In this document: in pieces, positions 16,024 to 25,901 of the stretch
Layout: each line of letters opens with the position of its first letter
How positions within the stretch are numbered: the stretch's first letter is position 1
Translations under genes and position numbers: made by a program
Notes under the pieces: model-generated
Told to the model about the DNA's origin: nothing
Seen by the model: only the letters and a program-made list of their open reading frames with translations
The model's database searches: none
Source of the DNA: Pseudomonas sp. S04
Lineage (GTDB): Bacteria; Pseudomonadota; Gammaproteobacteria; Pseudomonadales; Pseudomonadaceae
Reading direction: 5' to 3'
Length of the DNA: 64,000 bases
NCBI RefSeq assembly: GCF_009834545.1
Contig: NZ_CP019427.1
Span: 4,904,001-4,968,000 of the forward strand

Positions 16024-18132
16024 CTAGGCCGCTGCCACCGTCACCGGCACACCATTGAGCGCTGCGTTTCCCGACAACTCATCAAGCTGACGCTCATCTG
16101 TCAGGTCGTTGGCGCTGGACCCCGGTTGCGCCGTGGCGATGCCCATCTGCACTCCAGGCCGGGCATGGCCCCAGCCGTGGGGCAGGCTGACCACGCCCCG
16201 CATCATCTCGGGACTGCCGAGCACCTCGACTTCGATCTCGCCGACCCGCGAACTGACCCGCACCCGCTGGCCGTCGCTGAGCCCGCGCTGAGCGAGGTCG
16301 TCCGGGTGCATCAACAACTGATGACGCGGCTTGCCTTTCACCAGGCGGTGGTAGTTGTGCATCCACGAATTGTTGCTGCGCACATGGCGTCGGCCAATCA
16401 TCAACAACTCATCCGCCGCCGGCGCTTGCAGGGCGGCAAAGCGCTGCAGGTCCGCGAGTATCGCCGCTGGCGCCGCTTGCACGTGCTGGTTGGGCGTTTT
16501 CAGGCGCGGCCCCAGGTTGGCCTTCAGCGCCCCCAGGTCGACGCCATGGGGATGATCGAACAGGCTGGTCACCGACAGCTTGTGCTCGGAGGCGTCACCG
16601 TAGCGACCGGCACGCAAGGCAAAGTCGATCATCTGTGCCGGTGGCAGCGTAGGCTTGAGTTCCTTGCCGGTCCTGGCCGCAAAGGCCTTGGCCAGGCCGA
16701 CGAAGATTTCCCAATCATGCAGCGCGCCCTCGGGCTTGGGCAGGATCGCCCGGTTGAAGCGGCTGACATTGCGCACCGCGAACATATTGAACGTGGTGTC
16801 GTAGTGATCGTTTTCCAACGCCGAGGTCGAAGGCAGGATCAGGTCGGCGTAACGCGTGGTTTCGTTGATGTACAGGTCGACGCTGACCATGAACTCCAGG
16901 CCGTCCAGCGCCTGCTCCAGTTGCCGGCCATTGGGCGTCGACAACACCGGATTGCCTGCAACCGTGATCAGTGCGCGAATCTGCCCCTCGCCGCCCGTGA
17001 GCATTTCTTCGGCCAGGGCCGATACCGGCAACTCACCCGCGTATTCCGGCCGCCCGGAGACCCGGCTTTGCCACAGATTGAAATGCCCGCCCGAGGTCGA
17101 CGCCACCAGGTCAACCGCCGGTTCAGTGCACAGTGCCCCGCCGACCCGGTCCAGGTTGCCGGTGACCAGGTTGATCAACTGCACCAGCCAATGACACAAG
17201 GTGCCAAAGGCCTGGGTCGAAACCCCCATGCGCCCATAACAGACCGCCGTCGGCGCGGCGGCAAAATCGCGCGCCAGTTGGCGGATCTGCTCGGCCGGCA
17301 CGGCACACAACGGGCTCATGGCCTCGGCATCGAATGGCGCAATCGCCTGGCGCACCTGATCCAGCCCATCCACCGGCAAATGACTGTCGCGACTCAGGCC
17401 TTCGCTGAACAAGGTATTGAGCACGCCAAACAGCAACGCCGCATCGCCCCCAGGCCGAACAAACACATGCTGGTCGGCCATCGCTGCGGTCTCGCTGCGC
17501 CGCGGGTCGACCACCACCACTTTGCCGCCACGCGCCTGGATCGCCTTCAAGCGTTTCTCCACATCCGGCACGGTCATGATGCTGCCGTTGGACGCCAGTG
17601 GATTAGCGCCCAGGATCAGCATGAAATCGGTGTGATCGATGTCTGGAATCGGCAGCAGCAACCCATGGCCATACATCAAGTGGCTGGTCAGGTGATGGGG
17701 CAACTGATCGACGGACGTCGCGGAGAAGCGATTGCGGCTCTTCAGTAACCCAAGAAAATAATTGCTGTGGGTCATCAGCCCGTAGTTATGCACGCTGGGG
17801 TTGCCCTGATACACCGCCACCGCGTTCTGCCCATGACGCTCCTGGATCGTCGCCAGGCGCTCGGCGACCAGCACAAAGGCCTCGTCCCAACCAATCGCCT
17901 GCCACTCGTTGCCGACGCGCTGCATGGGCTGGCGCAGGCGATCGGGATCGTTCTGGATATCTTGCAACGCCACCGCCTTGGGGCAGATGTGACCGCGACT
18001 GAAGCTATCCAGCGGGTCCCCCTTGATCGAAGTGATCTGCAGGTCCGCGTTGTCGCTGGCGGTGGTTTCGATGGTCAAGCCGCAGATGGCTTCACACAGG
18101 TGGCACGCACGGTGGTTAAGAGTCTTGGTCAT
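16024..18132 (-). CDS. Molybdopterin-dependent oxidoreductase, substrate unknown
   Basis: 702 aa from the ATG at 18132 (MTKTLNHRACHLCEAICG). The N-terminal 4Fe-4S cluster has C10, C13, C17 and C50. Bis-MGD-binding segments follow (LILGANPLASNG, VVVVDPRRSET, VAGNPVLSTPNG) and a C-terminal molydopterin-binding domain with LLMHPDDLAQRGLSDGQRV. At the place where formate dehydrogenases carry Cys/Sec (RVCH) this protein appears to read SVDQLPHH (residues 140-147), so the molybdenum ligand is not obvious. No partner subunits or twin-arginine signal are seen, suggesting a single-subunit cytoplasmic enzyme. Confidence 0.88.
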   Translation of the reverse strand: MTKTLNHRACHLCEAICGLTIETTASDNADLQITSIKGDPLDSFSRGHICPKAVALQDIQNDPDRLRQPMQRVGNEWQAIGWDEAFVLVAERLATIQERHGQNAVAVYQGNPSVHNYGLMTHSNYFLGLLKSRNRFSATSVDQLPHHLTSHLMYGHGLLLPIPDIDHTDFMLILGANPLASNGSIMTVPDVEKRLKAIQARGGKVVVVDPRRSETAAMADQHVFVRPGGDAALLFGVLNTLFSEGLSRDSHLPVDGLDQVRQAIAPFDAEAMSPLCAVPAEQIRQLARDFAAAPTAVCYGRMGVSTQAFGTLCHWLVQLINLVTGNLDRVGGALCTEPAVDLVASTSGGHFNLWQSRVSGRPEYAGELPVSALAEEMLTGGEGQIRALITVAGNPVLSTPNGRQLEQALDGLEFMVSVDLYINETTRYADLILPSTSALENDHYDTTFNMFAVRNVSRFNRAILPKPEGALHDWEIFVGLAKAFAARTGKELKPTLPPAQMIDFALRAGRYGDASEHKLSVTSLFDHPHGVDLGALKANLGPRLKTPNQHVQAAPAAILADLQRFAALQAPAADELLMIGRRHVRSNNSWMHNYHRLVKGKPRHQLLMHPDDLAQRGLSDGQRVRVSSRVGEIEVEVLGSPEMMRGVVSLPHGWGHARPGVQMGIATAQPGSSANDLTDERQLDELSGNAALNGVPVTVAAA

Positions 18133-18437
18133 GGCCAGTCTCTGTTTTATTCGGGGCAACCAGGGCGCGGTTGCGGGAGTAAAACTATGGGCCGAGTCCG
18201 ACCACTGCACCAGCGACGTTCGTCTTGTGAATCGGCGGCCATCAGGCCTGCCGATAGCTCCCCGCCAGTTGGCGACCGGCAGGGCAAAAACCGACTGGTA
18301 CGCCCGCTTGTGCGCTGCGCTCGATTGCCAAGGCGCGCGGGGGCAGTGTACAAAGGGCTTGCTGCTGTCAGGAAACAGGCTTCAAAAGCGCTACTGCGGT
18401 CACCCCGTAGCCCCTCTGAAATCCCCTAAACACCGTA

Positions 18438-18479
18438 GCCTATTGGTAAGGCGCGACATTTAATGTCAATATTGCGCCT
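18438..18479 (-). promoter_or_regulatory. ArgR-type half-sites in a nested palindrome upstream of argF
   Basis: On the minus strand, TGTCGC (18458-18453), 8 bp, then AA gives one good ArgR half-site. The preceding 21-bp unit starts AGGCGC and carries CA at the same place. The segment also forms nested inverted repeats: AAGGCGC/GCGCCTT outside and GACATTTAATGTC (18455-18467) inside. It lies about 106-147 bp before the argF ATG. ArgR control of argF is known in Pseudomonas; the site assignment is inference. Confidence 0.5.
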
Positions 18480-18584
18480 TCCCCTATTTCGTCGCCCCGT
18501 GCGGCTTACGCCGCAGGTCTCGCCCGTTTTTTTAATTAAACAAGGCCTTGAGTATCTGCGGTCCGTTGCAAAAGGTAGTCAATG

Positions 18585-19505
18585 ATGAGCGCAAGGCACT
18601 TTCTCTCCCTGATGGATTGCACGCCCGAAGAGCTGGTCAGCGTGATCCGTCGAGGCATTGAGCTCAAAGACCTGCGTAACCGCGGCGTACTGTTCGAGCC
18701 GTTGAAAAACCGCGTCCTGGGGATGATCTTCGAGAAGTCCTCGACCCGCACTCGCCTGTCGTTCGAAGCCGGCATGATCCAGCTCGGCGGCCAGGCCATC
18801 TTCCTCTCGCCGCGCGACACCCAACTGGGCCGTGGCGAACCGATTGGCGACTGCGCCATCGTCATGTCGCGCATGCTCGACGCCGTGATGATCCGCACCT
18901 TTGCCCACAGCACCCTGACCGAATTCGCCGCCAACTCCCGCGTGCCAGTGATCAACGGCCTGTCCGATGACCTGCACCCGTGCCAGTTGCTGGCCGACAT
19001 GCAAACCTTCCTTGAGCATCGCGGTTTGATCCAGGGCAAGACCGTGGCCTGGATCGGCGACGGCAACAACATGTGCAACAGCTATATAGAAGCGGCCATC
19101 CAGTTCGACTTCCAGTTGCGCATCGCCTGCCCCGAGGGCTACGAGCCGAACCCGCAATTCGTGGCGGCAGCCGGCGATCGCGTGACCATCGTCCGCGACC
19201 CCAAGGATGCCGTGCGTGGCGCACACCTGGTGAGCACCGATGTCTGGACCTCCATGGGCCAGGAAGAAGAAACCGCCAAGCGCCTCAAACTGTTTGCGCC
19301 CTACCAGGTCAACCGCGCCCTGCTCGACCTGGCGGCCGAGGATGTCCTGTTCATGCACTGCCTGCCGGCCCACCGCGGCGAAGAAATCAGCCTCGACCTG
19401 CTCGACGACGGCCGCTCGGTGGCCTGGGACCAGGCAGAAAACCGCCTGCACGCGCAAAAGGCCTTGCTCGAATTCCTCGTTCCCCCGGCGTACCACCACG
19501 CATGA
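18585..19505 (+). CDS. argF: Ornithine carbamoyltransferase, anabolic
   Basis: Makes citrulline from ornithine and carbamoyl phosphate. 306 aa. Carbamoyl phosphate motif SSTRTR, HPCQ in [11 protein letters not shown], ornithine-binding DVWTSMGQ and catalytic HCLPAHRG are all present. I prefer the second of two adjacent ATGs (18585, [11 protein letters not shown]), which fits Pseudomonas ArgF and gives better spacing from AAAGGT; 18582 adds one Met. The stop overlaps the next gene's start by 4 bp, coupling it to the ABC ATPase. Confidence 0.97.
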   Translation: MSARHFLSLMDCTPEELVSVIRRGIELKDLRNRGVLFEPLKNRVLGMIFEKSSTRTRLSFEAGMIQLGGQAIFLSPRDTQLGRGEPIGDCAIVMSRMLDAVMIRTFAHSTLTEFAANSRVPVINGLSDDLHPCQLLADMQTFLEHRGLIQGKTVAWIGDGNNMCNSYIEAAIQFDFQLRIACPEGYEPNPQFVAAAGDRVTIVRDPKDAVRGAHLVSTDVWTSMGQEEETAKRLKLFAPYQVNRALLDLAAEDVLFMHCLPAHRGEEISLDLLDDGRSVAWDQAENRLHAQKALLEFLVPPAYHHA

Positions 19506-20611
19506 GTCATACATTACTGCTGAACCTGCGCAACCTGGCCTGCGGCTACCAGGACCAGCGCGTTGTCCAGAACCTCAACCTGCATCTCAATGCTGGCGAT
19601 ATCGGCTGCCTGCTTGGCTCCTCCGGTTGTGGCAAGACCACCACCCTGCGGGCCATCGCCGGTTTTGAACCGGTCCACGAAGGGGAAATCCAACTGGCGG
19701 GAGAAACCATCTCCAGTGCCGGTTTCACCCTCGCCCCGGAGAAACGCCGGATCGGCATGGTGTTCCAGGACTACGCACTGTTCCCGCACCTGAGCGTGGC
19801 TGACAACATCGCCTTCGGCATTCGCAAGCACCCGCACAAAGACCGGGTCACCGCCGAGATGCTCGAACTGGTGAACCTGAAGAACCTCGGCAAGCGCTTC
19901 CCCCACGAGCTTTCCGGCGGCCAGCAACAACGGGTGGCCCTGGCTCGCGCACTGGCCCCGGAGCCGCAACTGCTGCTGCTCGATGAACCCTTCTCCAACC
20001 TCGATGGCGAATTGCGCCGCAAGCTCAGCCACGAAGTCCGCGACATCCTCAAGAGCCGTGGCACCAGTGCGATTCTGGTGACCCACGACCAGGAAGAAGC
20101 CTTCGCGGTCAGCGATCAGGTCGGGGTGTTCAAGGAAGGTCGGCTGGAGCAGTGGGACACGCCCTACAACCTGTACCACGAGCCGCTGACACCTTTCGTC
20201 GCGAGCTTCATCGGCCAGGGTTACTTCATTCGTGGCCAGTTGCAGACCCCCGAGTCGGTGCAGACCGAACTTGGCGAGCTGCGTGGCAACCGCGCCTATA
20301 CCTGGCCGACCGGCGGCGCCGTGGACGTGCTGCTGCGTCCCGACGATATCGTCTACGCCCCGGATAGCCCGCTGAAAGCGCGGATCATCGGCAAAACCTT
20401 CCTTGGCGCCTCGACGTTGTACCGCCTGCAACTGCCCACCGGCAGCCAGCTGGAATCGATCTTCCCGAGCCACGCCGACCACCTGGTGGGTGCCGATGTC
20501 GGCATTCGCGTGGCCGCCGAACACCTGGTGCTGTTCCAGGCATCCGGCAGCACCGCGGCACAGATACCGGCCGTCGAATCCGGAGTCCGCCGGTACAGCA
20601 CCGCCAGTTGA
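19502..20611 (+). CDS. ABC transporter ATP-binding protein (ferric iron/FbpC type)
   Basis: 369 aa. Walker [10 protein letters not shown] (residues about 40-48), Q-loop [14 protein letters not shown], signature [15 protein letters not shown], Walker B LLLLDEPF, and the H-loop LVTHDQEEA are all present, so the ATPase looks active. The C-terminal 130 residues look like a regulatory TOBE/FbpC domain. No permease or binding protein is beside it, so the substrate cannot be read from context. The ATGA overlap with argF is conserved with PA3537-PA3538 in P. aeruginosa. The upstream open frame inside argF is ignored. Confidence 0.9.
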   Translation: MSHTLLLNLRNLACGYQDQRVVQNLNLHLNAGDIGCLLGSSGCGKTTTLRAIAGFEPVHEGEIQLAGETISSAGFTLAPEKRRIGMVFQDYALFPHLSVADNIAFGIRKHPHKDRVTAEMLELVNLKNLGKRFPHELSGGQQQRVALARALAPEPQLLLLDEPFSNLDGELRRKLSHEVRDILKSRGTSAILVTHDQEEAFAVSDQVGVFKEGRLEQWDTPYNLYHEPLTPFVASFIGQGYFIRGQLQTPESVQTELGELRGNRAYTWPTGGAVDVLLRPDDIVYAPDSPLKARIIGKTFLGASTLYRLQLPTGSQLESIFPSHADHLVGADVGIRVAAEHLVLFQASGSTAAQIPAVESGVRRYSTAS

Positions 20612-20651
20612 TCCACGCTCCTACACAGCCAGTCAGGCAGCGACGTCAGTG

Positions 20652-21434
20652 TCAGCCCAGCAGCAACGTCCCGCTGGCCACCAACGTCGCAGTCCCGCCA
20701 ATCTTCACTCGATCGCCTTCCAGGCGACAGAACAACTCCCCGCCCCGCGCCGAACACTGATAGGCCGTCAGACTGGTTTTATCCAGTTGCTGCGCCCAGT
20801 AAGGAATCAGCAGGCAATGGGTCGAACCGGTGACCGGGTCTTCGTTGATGCCGATGGCCGGGGCAAAATAGCGCGAGACAAAATCATGCTGCGTGCCACG
20901 CGCGGTGACGATTGCCCCCAGCCAGGGCAACTTCGCCAGGGCCGCCATGTCGGGTTGGCAATCGCGCACGGCCTGCTCCGATTCGAGCACCACAAACAAC
21001 TCATTGGAACCCAGCACCTCGATGGGCTGCACCCCCAGCGCTGCGGCTATCAGCGGATTGGCCGCCACCGCACGCGGTGCGATCCTCGGGAAATCCAGCC
21101 ATAGCTGCCCGCCTTCGCGGGTCACGCGCAACGGCCCGGATTTACTGATGAAGTCCAGGCTTTGCGACGGTTCCTCATACTGGTCGAACAACACATGGGC
21201 GCTGGCCAGGGTCGCGTGGCCGCACAACGGCACTTCCGTGGTCGGGGTGAACCAACGGATATGCCAACCCTGGGCCTCACGCACCACAAACGCGGTCTCG
21301 GCGAGGTTGTGCTCGGCGGCGATGTTTTGCATCAGTTCATCACTGAGCCAAGCCTCGAGCCGGTAGACCATCGCCGGGTTGCCACTGAACGGACGGTCGC
21401 TGAAGGCATCGACCTGATGAAACGCTAACTCCAT
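20652..21434 (-). CDS. PhzF-family isomerase-like protein
   Basis: 260 aa from the ATG at 21434, preceded by AGGAGAG. Typical PhzF landmarks: FSGNPAMVYRL near residue 16, the catalytic-type glutamate in NLAETAFV, RWFTPTTEVPLCGHATLASA, and the second-half GINEDPVTGSTHCLL. The family folds as two diaminopimelate-epimerase-like halves. No phenazine biosynthesis genes are nearby, so the substrate is unknown and phenazine production should not be inferred. The reading frame continues upstream without supporting signals. Confidence 0.93.
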   Translation of the reverse strand: MELAFHQVDAFSDRPFSGNPAMVYRLEAWLSDELMQNIAAEHNLAETAFVVREAQGWHIRWFTPTTEVPLCGHATLASAHVLFDQYEEPSQSLDFISKSGPLRVTREGGQLWLDFPRIAPRAVAANPLIAAALGVQPIEVLGSNELFVVLESEQAVRDCQPDMAALAKLPWLGAIVTARGTQHDFVSRYFAPAIGINEDPVTGSTHCLLIPYWAQQLDKTSLTAYQCSARGGELFCRLEGDRVKIGGTATLVASGTLLLG

Positions 21435-21532
21435 GAGTACTCTCCTTTTGTGTAGGCGAGCGCGAGCATGCAGCAGCGGTGGCTGGCTCACCAGTGACAG
21501 AGCCAGTGGATTTTCACCATACAGCGAACGGG

Positions 21533-22003
21533 TCAAGCCCGGCCGATGTCAGCGAACCTGGCCTGGGTATGTTCGGCCAGCACTGCAGCGGCCAATTCGA
21601 CTTCCAGGCCGCGTCGACCGGCACTGACATAAATAGTCGCAAAAGCTTGGGCACTGCTATCGATAAAGGTACGCAGCCGCTTCTTCTGCCCCAACGGGCT
21701 AATTCCCCCCAATAAGTACCCGGTTGCCCGCTGTGCGGCAGCGGGGTCGGCCATCTCGACTTTCTTGACCCCTGCCGCATGGGCCAGCGCCTTCAAGTCC
21801 AGACTTCCGACGACCGGCACCACAGCGACCAGCAACTCGGCTTTCTCACTAGCCGCAAGCAAGGTCTTGAACACCTGGGCCGGCTGCAACCCAAGCTTTT
21901 CCGCCGCCTCCAACCCGTATGAAGCGGCCTTGGGATCATGTTCATAACTGTGTACACGATGTTCGGCACGAACTTTTTTCAGCAGATCCAATGCGGGGGT
22001 CAT
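21533..22003 (-). CDS. ybaK: Cys-tRNA(Pro)/Cys-tRNA(Cys) deacylase YbaK
   Basis: 156 aa from the ATG at 22003 ([11 protein letters not shown]). Trans-editing enzyme that hydrolyses cysteine wrongly attached to tRNA-Pro. The conserved lysine in QVFKTLLAA, the glycine-rich [15 protein letters not shown] and the end motif [11 protein letters not shown] are typical of the YbaK/EbsC subgroup rather than ProX. Divergent from glpF across 370 bp. Confidence 0.93.
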   Translation of the reverse strand: MTPALDLLKKVRAEHRVHSYEHDPKAASYGLEAAEKLGLQPAQVFKTLLAASEKAELLVAVVPVVGSLDLKALAHAAGVKKVEMADPAAAQRATGYLLGGISPLGQKKRLRTFIDSSAQAFATIYVSAGRRGLEVELAAAVLAEHTQARFADIGRA

Positions 22004-22228
22004 GGCAGCTCCAAGCCAACGAAAGAACAACAAATGCTGCGCCGGATTCTAGGTCATCACGCAGCAAAAGGCTCTAAGACCGCCCCGCTATCCAGTCGTC
22101 GGCGCTGCCGGCCAGGTAAATCTGCAACGTTGCCACCCCCCTCAAGACGCGATCATTCAGCCGAACAATAGTTGATTTGTGACTGACGGTTCACTTTCGA
22201 CCTTTGACATCAGCGTTTCTTGTCTATA

Positions 22229-22248
22229 TTTTTTCGTTTCCGAATACC
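22229..22248 (+). promoter_or_regulatory. GlpR-like operator upstream of glpF
   Basis: TTCG and CGAA flank four bases (TTCGTTTCCGAA, 22233-22244), the core of the GlpR operator ATGTTCG-N4-CGAACAT. The outer bases match less well (about 13 of 20). It lies about 125 bp before the glpF ATG, in the 370-bp gap between ybaK and glpF. Confidence 0.45.
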
Positions 22249-22351
22249 ATGCGAATAATCCTACGCAGCACCCAGCAGTAAGCCGAGACCAGGATGGGGA
22301 TCCTGCCTTGGTGAAAATCGCGCCCGATCTCCTGTGGGACGAGCGCCCGAC

Positions 22352-22363
22352 AACAACAAAAAA
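22352..22363 (+). promoter_or_regulatory. Hfq/Crc CA motif beside the glpF ribosome-binding site
   Basis: AACAACAAAAAA repeats the AAN triplet four times and directly precedes the GAGG ribosome-binding sequence (22365-22368). Such motifs bind Hfq with Crc and block translation when preferred carbon sources are present. Confidence 0.6.
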
Positions 22364-22373
22364 CGAGGTTTTC

Positions 22374-23225
22374 ATGACCACTGCTTTACAACAACCACCG
22401 CTCTCGAGCCAATGCATGGCCGAGTTCCTGGGGACTGCACTGCTGATCTTTTTTGGCACTGGCTGCGTCGCCGCCCTCAAAGTCGCGGGTGCCAGCTTTG
22501 GCCTGTGGGAAATCAGCATCATCTGGGGCGTCGGCGTCAGTATGGCGATCTACCTGACCGCAGGCGTTTCCGGTGCCCACCTGAACCCGGCCGTCAGCAT
22601 CGCCCTAAGCATTTTCACCGACTTTGAAAAGCGCAAACTGCCCTTCTACATCTTGTCCCAGGTGGCGGGCGCCTTCTGTGGCGCGTTGTTGGTTTACACG
22701 CTTTACAGCAACCTGTTCTTCGATTTCGAACAAACCCAGCAGATGGTTCGCGGCAGCCAGGCCAGCCTGGAGTTGGCGTCGGTATTCTCCACCTTCCCCA
22801 ACCCGGCCCTGTCTACCGGCCAGGCGTTCCTGGTCGAGATGATCATCACCGCGATCCTGATGGGCGTGATCATGTCCCTGACCGACGATAACAACGGCCT
22901 GCCCAAGGGCCCGCTGGCACCGCTGCTGATTGGCCTGCTGATCGCCGTGATCGGCAGCTCGATGGGGCCGCTGACCGGCTTCGCGATGAACCCGGCACGG
23001 GATTTCGGTCCTAAACTGATGACTTTCTTCGCTGGCTGGGGTGAAATTTCCTTCACTGGCGGCCGGGATATTCCCTATTTCCTGATTCCGATTTTTGCTC
23101 CGATTGTCGGTGCCTGCCTCGGTGCTGCGGCCTATCGCGGGCTGATTGCCCGTCACCTGCCCGGCGCCGTACCTGCTACAACAAAGGCAGAACCGGCGAT
23201 GGATGGCAAAACCCGAATTTCCTGA
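22374..23225 (+). CDS. glpF: Glycerol uptake facilitator (aquaglyceroporin)
   Basis: 283-aa inner-membrane channel with six membrane segments. The two pore motifs are GAHLNPAVS (Asn71) and GFAMNPARDFGP (Asn206); the Asp after NPAR marks a glycerol facilitator rather than a water channel. The ATG at 22374 is preceded by GAGG and fits the family; longer readings cover the promoter region. First gene of glpF-glpK, probably repressed by GlpR and by Hfq/Crc. Confidence 0.97.
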   Translation: MTTALQQPPLSSQCMAEFLGTALLIFFGTGCVAALKVAGASFGLWEISIIWGVGVSMAIYLTAGVSGAHLNPAVSIALSIFTDFEKRKLPFYILSQVAGAFCGALLVYTLYSNLFFDFEQTQQMVRGSQASLELASVFSTFPNPALSTGQAFLVEMIITAILMGVIMSLTDDNNGLPKGPLAPLLIGLLIAVIGSSMGPLTGFAMNPARDFGPKLMTFFAGWGEISFTGGRDIPYFLIPIFAPIVGACLGAAAYRGLIARHLPGAVPATTKAEPAMDGKTRIS

Positions 23226-23257
23226 TAGCGGCGGCGCGTGATCCTGCCCACCATTGA

Positions 23258-24808
<1,551 letters not shown>

Positions 24809-24815
24809 GCCAAGG

Positions 24816-24832
24816 GCCGAACAGTGTTCGGC
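24816..24832. repeat. Short perfect palindrome between glpK and glpR
   Basis: GCCGAACAGTGTTCGGC, 7 bp after the glpK stop. It could be an RNA hairpin at the operon end or a protein-binding site; the TGTTCGG half resembles half a GlpR operator. No T run follows. Confidence 0.4.
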
Positions 24833-24903
24833 ATCTAACTGGTCGGGAGGGGATTGATGCGGCATCATGGGCAAATTTTGCACGGCAGCCCAAAGGACGC
24901 CCC

Positions 24904-25659
24904 ATGAATCTGCCTCCCCGTCAGCAGCAAATCCTCGAACTGGTCCGCGAACGCGGCTACGTCAGCATCGAGGAAATGGCCCAGTTGTTCGTTGTTACTC
25001 CGCAGACCATTCGCCGCGATATCAATCAGCTGGCCGAAGACAACCTGTTGCGCCGCTACCATGGCGGCGCAGCCTATGATTCCAGCGTGGAAAACACTGC
25101 GTACGCCATGCGTGCCGACCAGATGCGCGACGAGAAGCAGCGCATCGGCGAAGCTATTGCCCGGCAAATTCCCGACCACGCCTCGTTGTTCATCAATATC
25201 GGTACCACCACCGAGTCCATCGCCCGGGCGCTGCTCAACCACAACCACCTGAAAATCATCACCAACAACCTGCACGTGGCCTCGATGCTCAGTGCCAAGG
25301 ATGATTTCGACGTGCTGCTCACCGGTGGCACCGTGCGCCGCGACGGCGGGGTTGTCGGCCAGGCCAGTGTCGATTTCATCAACCAGTTCAAGGTCGACTA
25401 TGCCCTCGTGGGCATCAGTGGCATCGACGAAGATGGCAGCCTGCTGGACTTTGATTACCAGGAAGTGCGGGTATCCCAGGCGATCATCGCCAATGCCCGG
25501 CAAGTGATCCTGGCGGCCGACTCCAGCAAGTTCGGACGCAACGCCATGATTCGCCTCGGACCGATCACCCTGATCGATTGCCTGGTGACTGATCAGGAGC
25601 CCGTGCCCGCCCTCGCCCAGCTGCTGAGCCAGAACAAGATTCGCCTGGAAGTCGTTTAG
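24904..25659 (+). CDS. glpR: Glycerol regulon repressor GlpR (DeoR family)
   Basis: 251 aa. The N-terminal DeoR helix-turn-helix reads [20 protein letters not shown] with recognition helix [10 protein letters not shown]. The C-terminal sugar-phosphate sensor domain has [32 protein letters not shown] and AADSSKFGR. It is expected to release DNA on binding glycerol 3-phosphate. It lies between glpK and glpD, whose upstream regions carry GlpR-like sites. The gap to glpK is 95 bp. Confidence 0.96.
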   Translation: MNLPPRQQQILELVRERGYVSIEEMAQLFVVTPQTIRRDINQLAEDNLLRRYHGGAAYDSSVENTAYAMRADQMRDEKQRIGEAIARQIPDHASLFINIGTTTESIARALLNHNHLKIITNNLHVASMLSAKDDFDVLLTGGTVRRDGGVVGQASVDFINQFKVDYALVGISGIDEDGSLLDFDYQEVRVSQAIIANARQVILAADSSKFGRNAMIRLGPITLIDCLVTDQEPVPALAQLLSQNKIRLEVV

Positions 25660-25692
25660 TCGCCTCACCTCTTCATCGTCCCTCCAGACGCC

Positions 25693-25722
25693 ATCGCGAG
25701 CAGCGCAACCCTTGCTCGCGAT
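25693..25722. repeat. REP-like inverted repeat after glpR
   Basis: ATCGCGAGC / GCTCGCGAT (25693-25701 with 25714-25722), the core of the Pseudomonas REP family also seen near 31.1, 59.1 and 61.8 kb. It lies 34 bp after the glpR stop and may act as a 3' stem-loop. Confidence 0.6.
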
Positions 25723-25750
25723 AGCGCCTGCTCATGCCCCACCCGCATAA

Positions 25751-25873
25751 ATGTTCGAAATTTTTCCTTTTCTGCCCCTTCGATGAGTTTTTTCAATCGA
25801 AGCGGACTGGCTGTGGGCGACTTTATGGGCTACCATTTTCGAAAATGAACATTAATGTTCGTATTCCAATACA
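25751..25873 (+). promoter_or_regulatory. Cluster of GlpR-like operators upstream of glpD
   Basis: Three sites resemble ATGTTCG-N4-CGAACAT. 25751-25767 starts ATGTTCGAAAT but has a weak second half. 25835-25852 reads ATTTTCGAAAATGAACAT with two mismatches. 25854-25873 reads AATGTTCGTATTCCAATACA with about 15 of 20 matches. The last two adjoin and share the perfect palindrome GAACATTAATGTTC (25847-25860). They end 29 bp before the glpD ATG. A CTTCGAT/ATCGAAG hairpin lies between (25778-25802). Confidence 0.65.
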
Positions 25874-25901
25874 TAAAGCCAAAAATGCCCGAGGCCTGCC
25901 G

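Noticed and set aside
16126..17748. 540-codon plus-strand frame opposite the molybdopterin oxidoreductase
   Set aside because: Arg/Gln/His-rich composition typical of a shadow frame; the minus-strand protein has clear motifs.
20652..21434. Phenazine biosynthesis gene
   Set aside because: The PhzF fold is widespread and no other phz gene is nearby, so a phenazine pathway is not supported.
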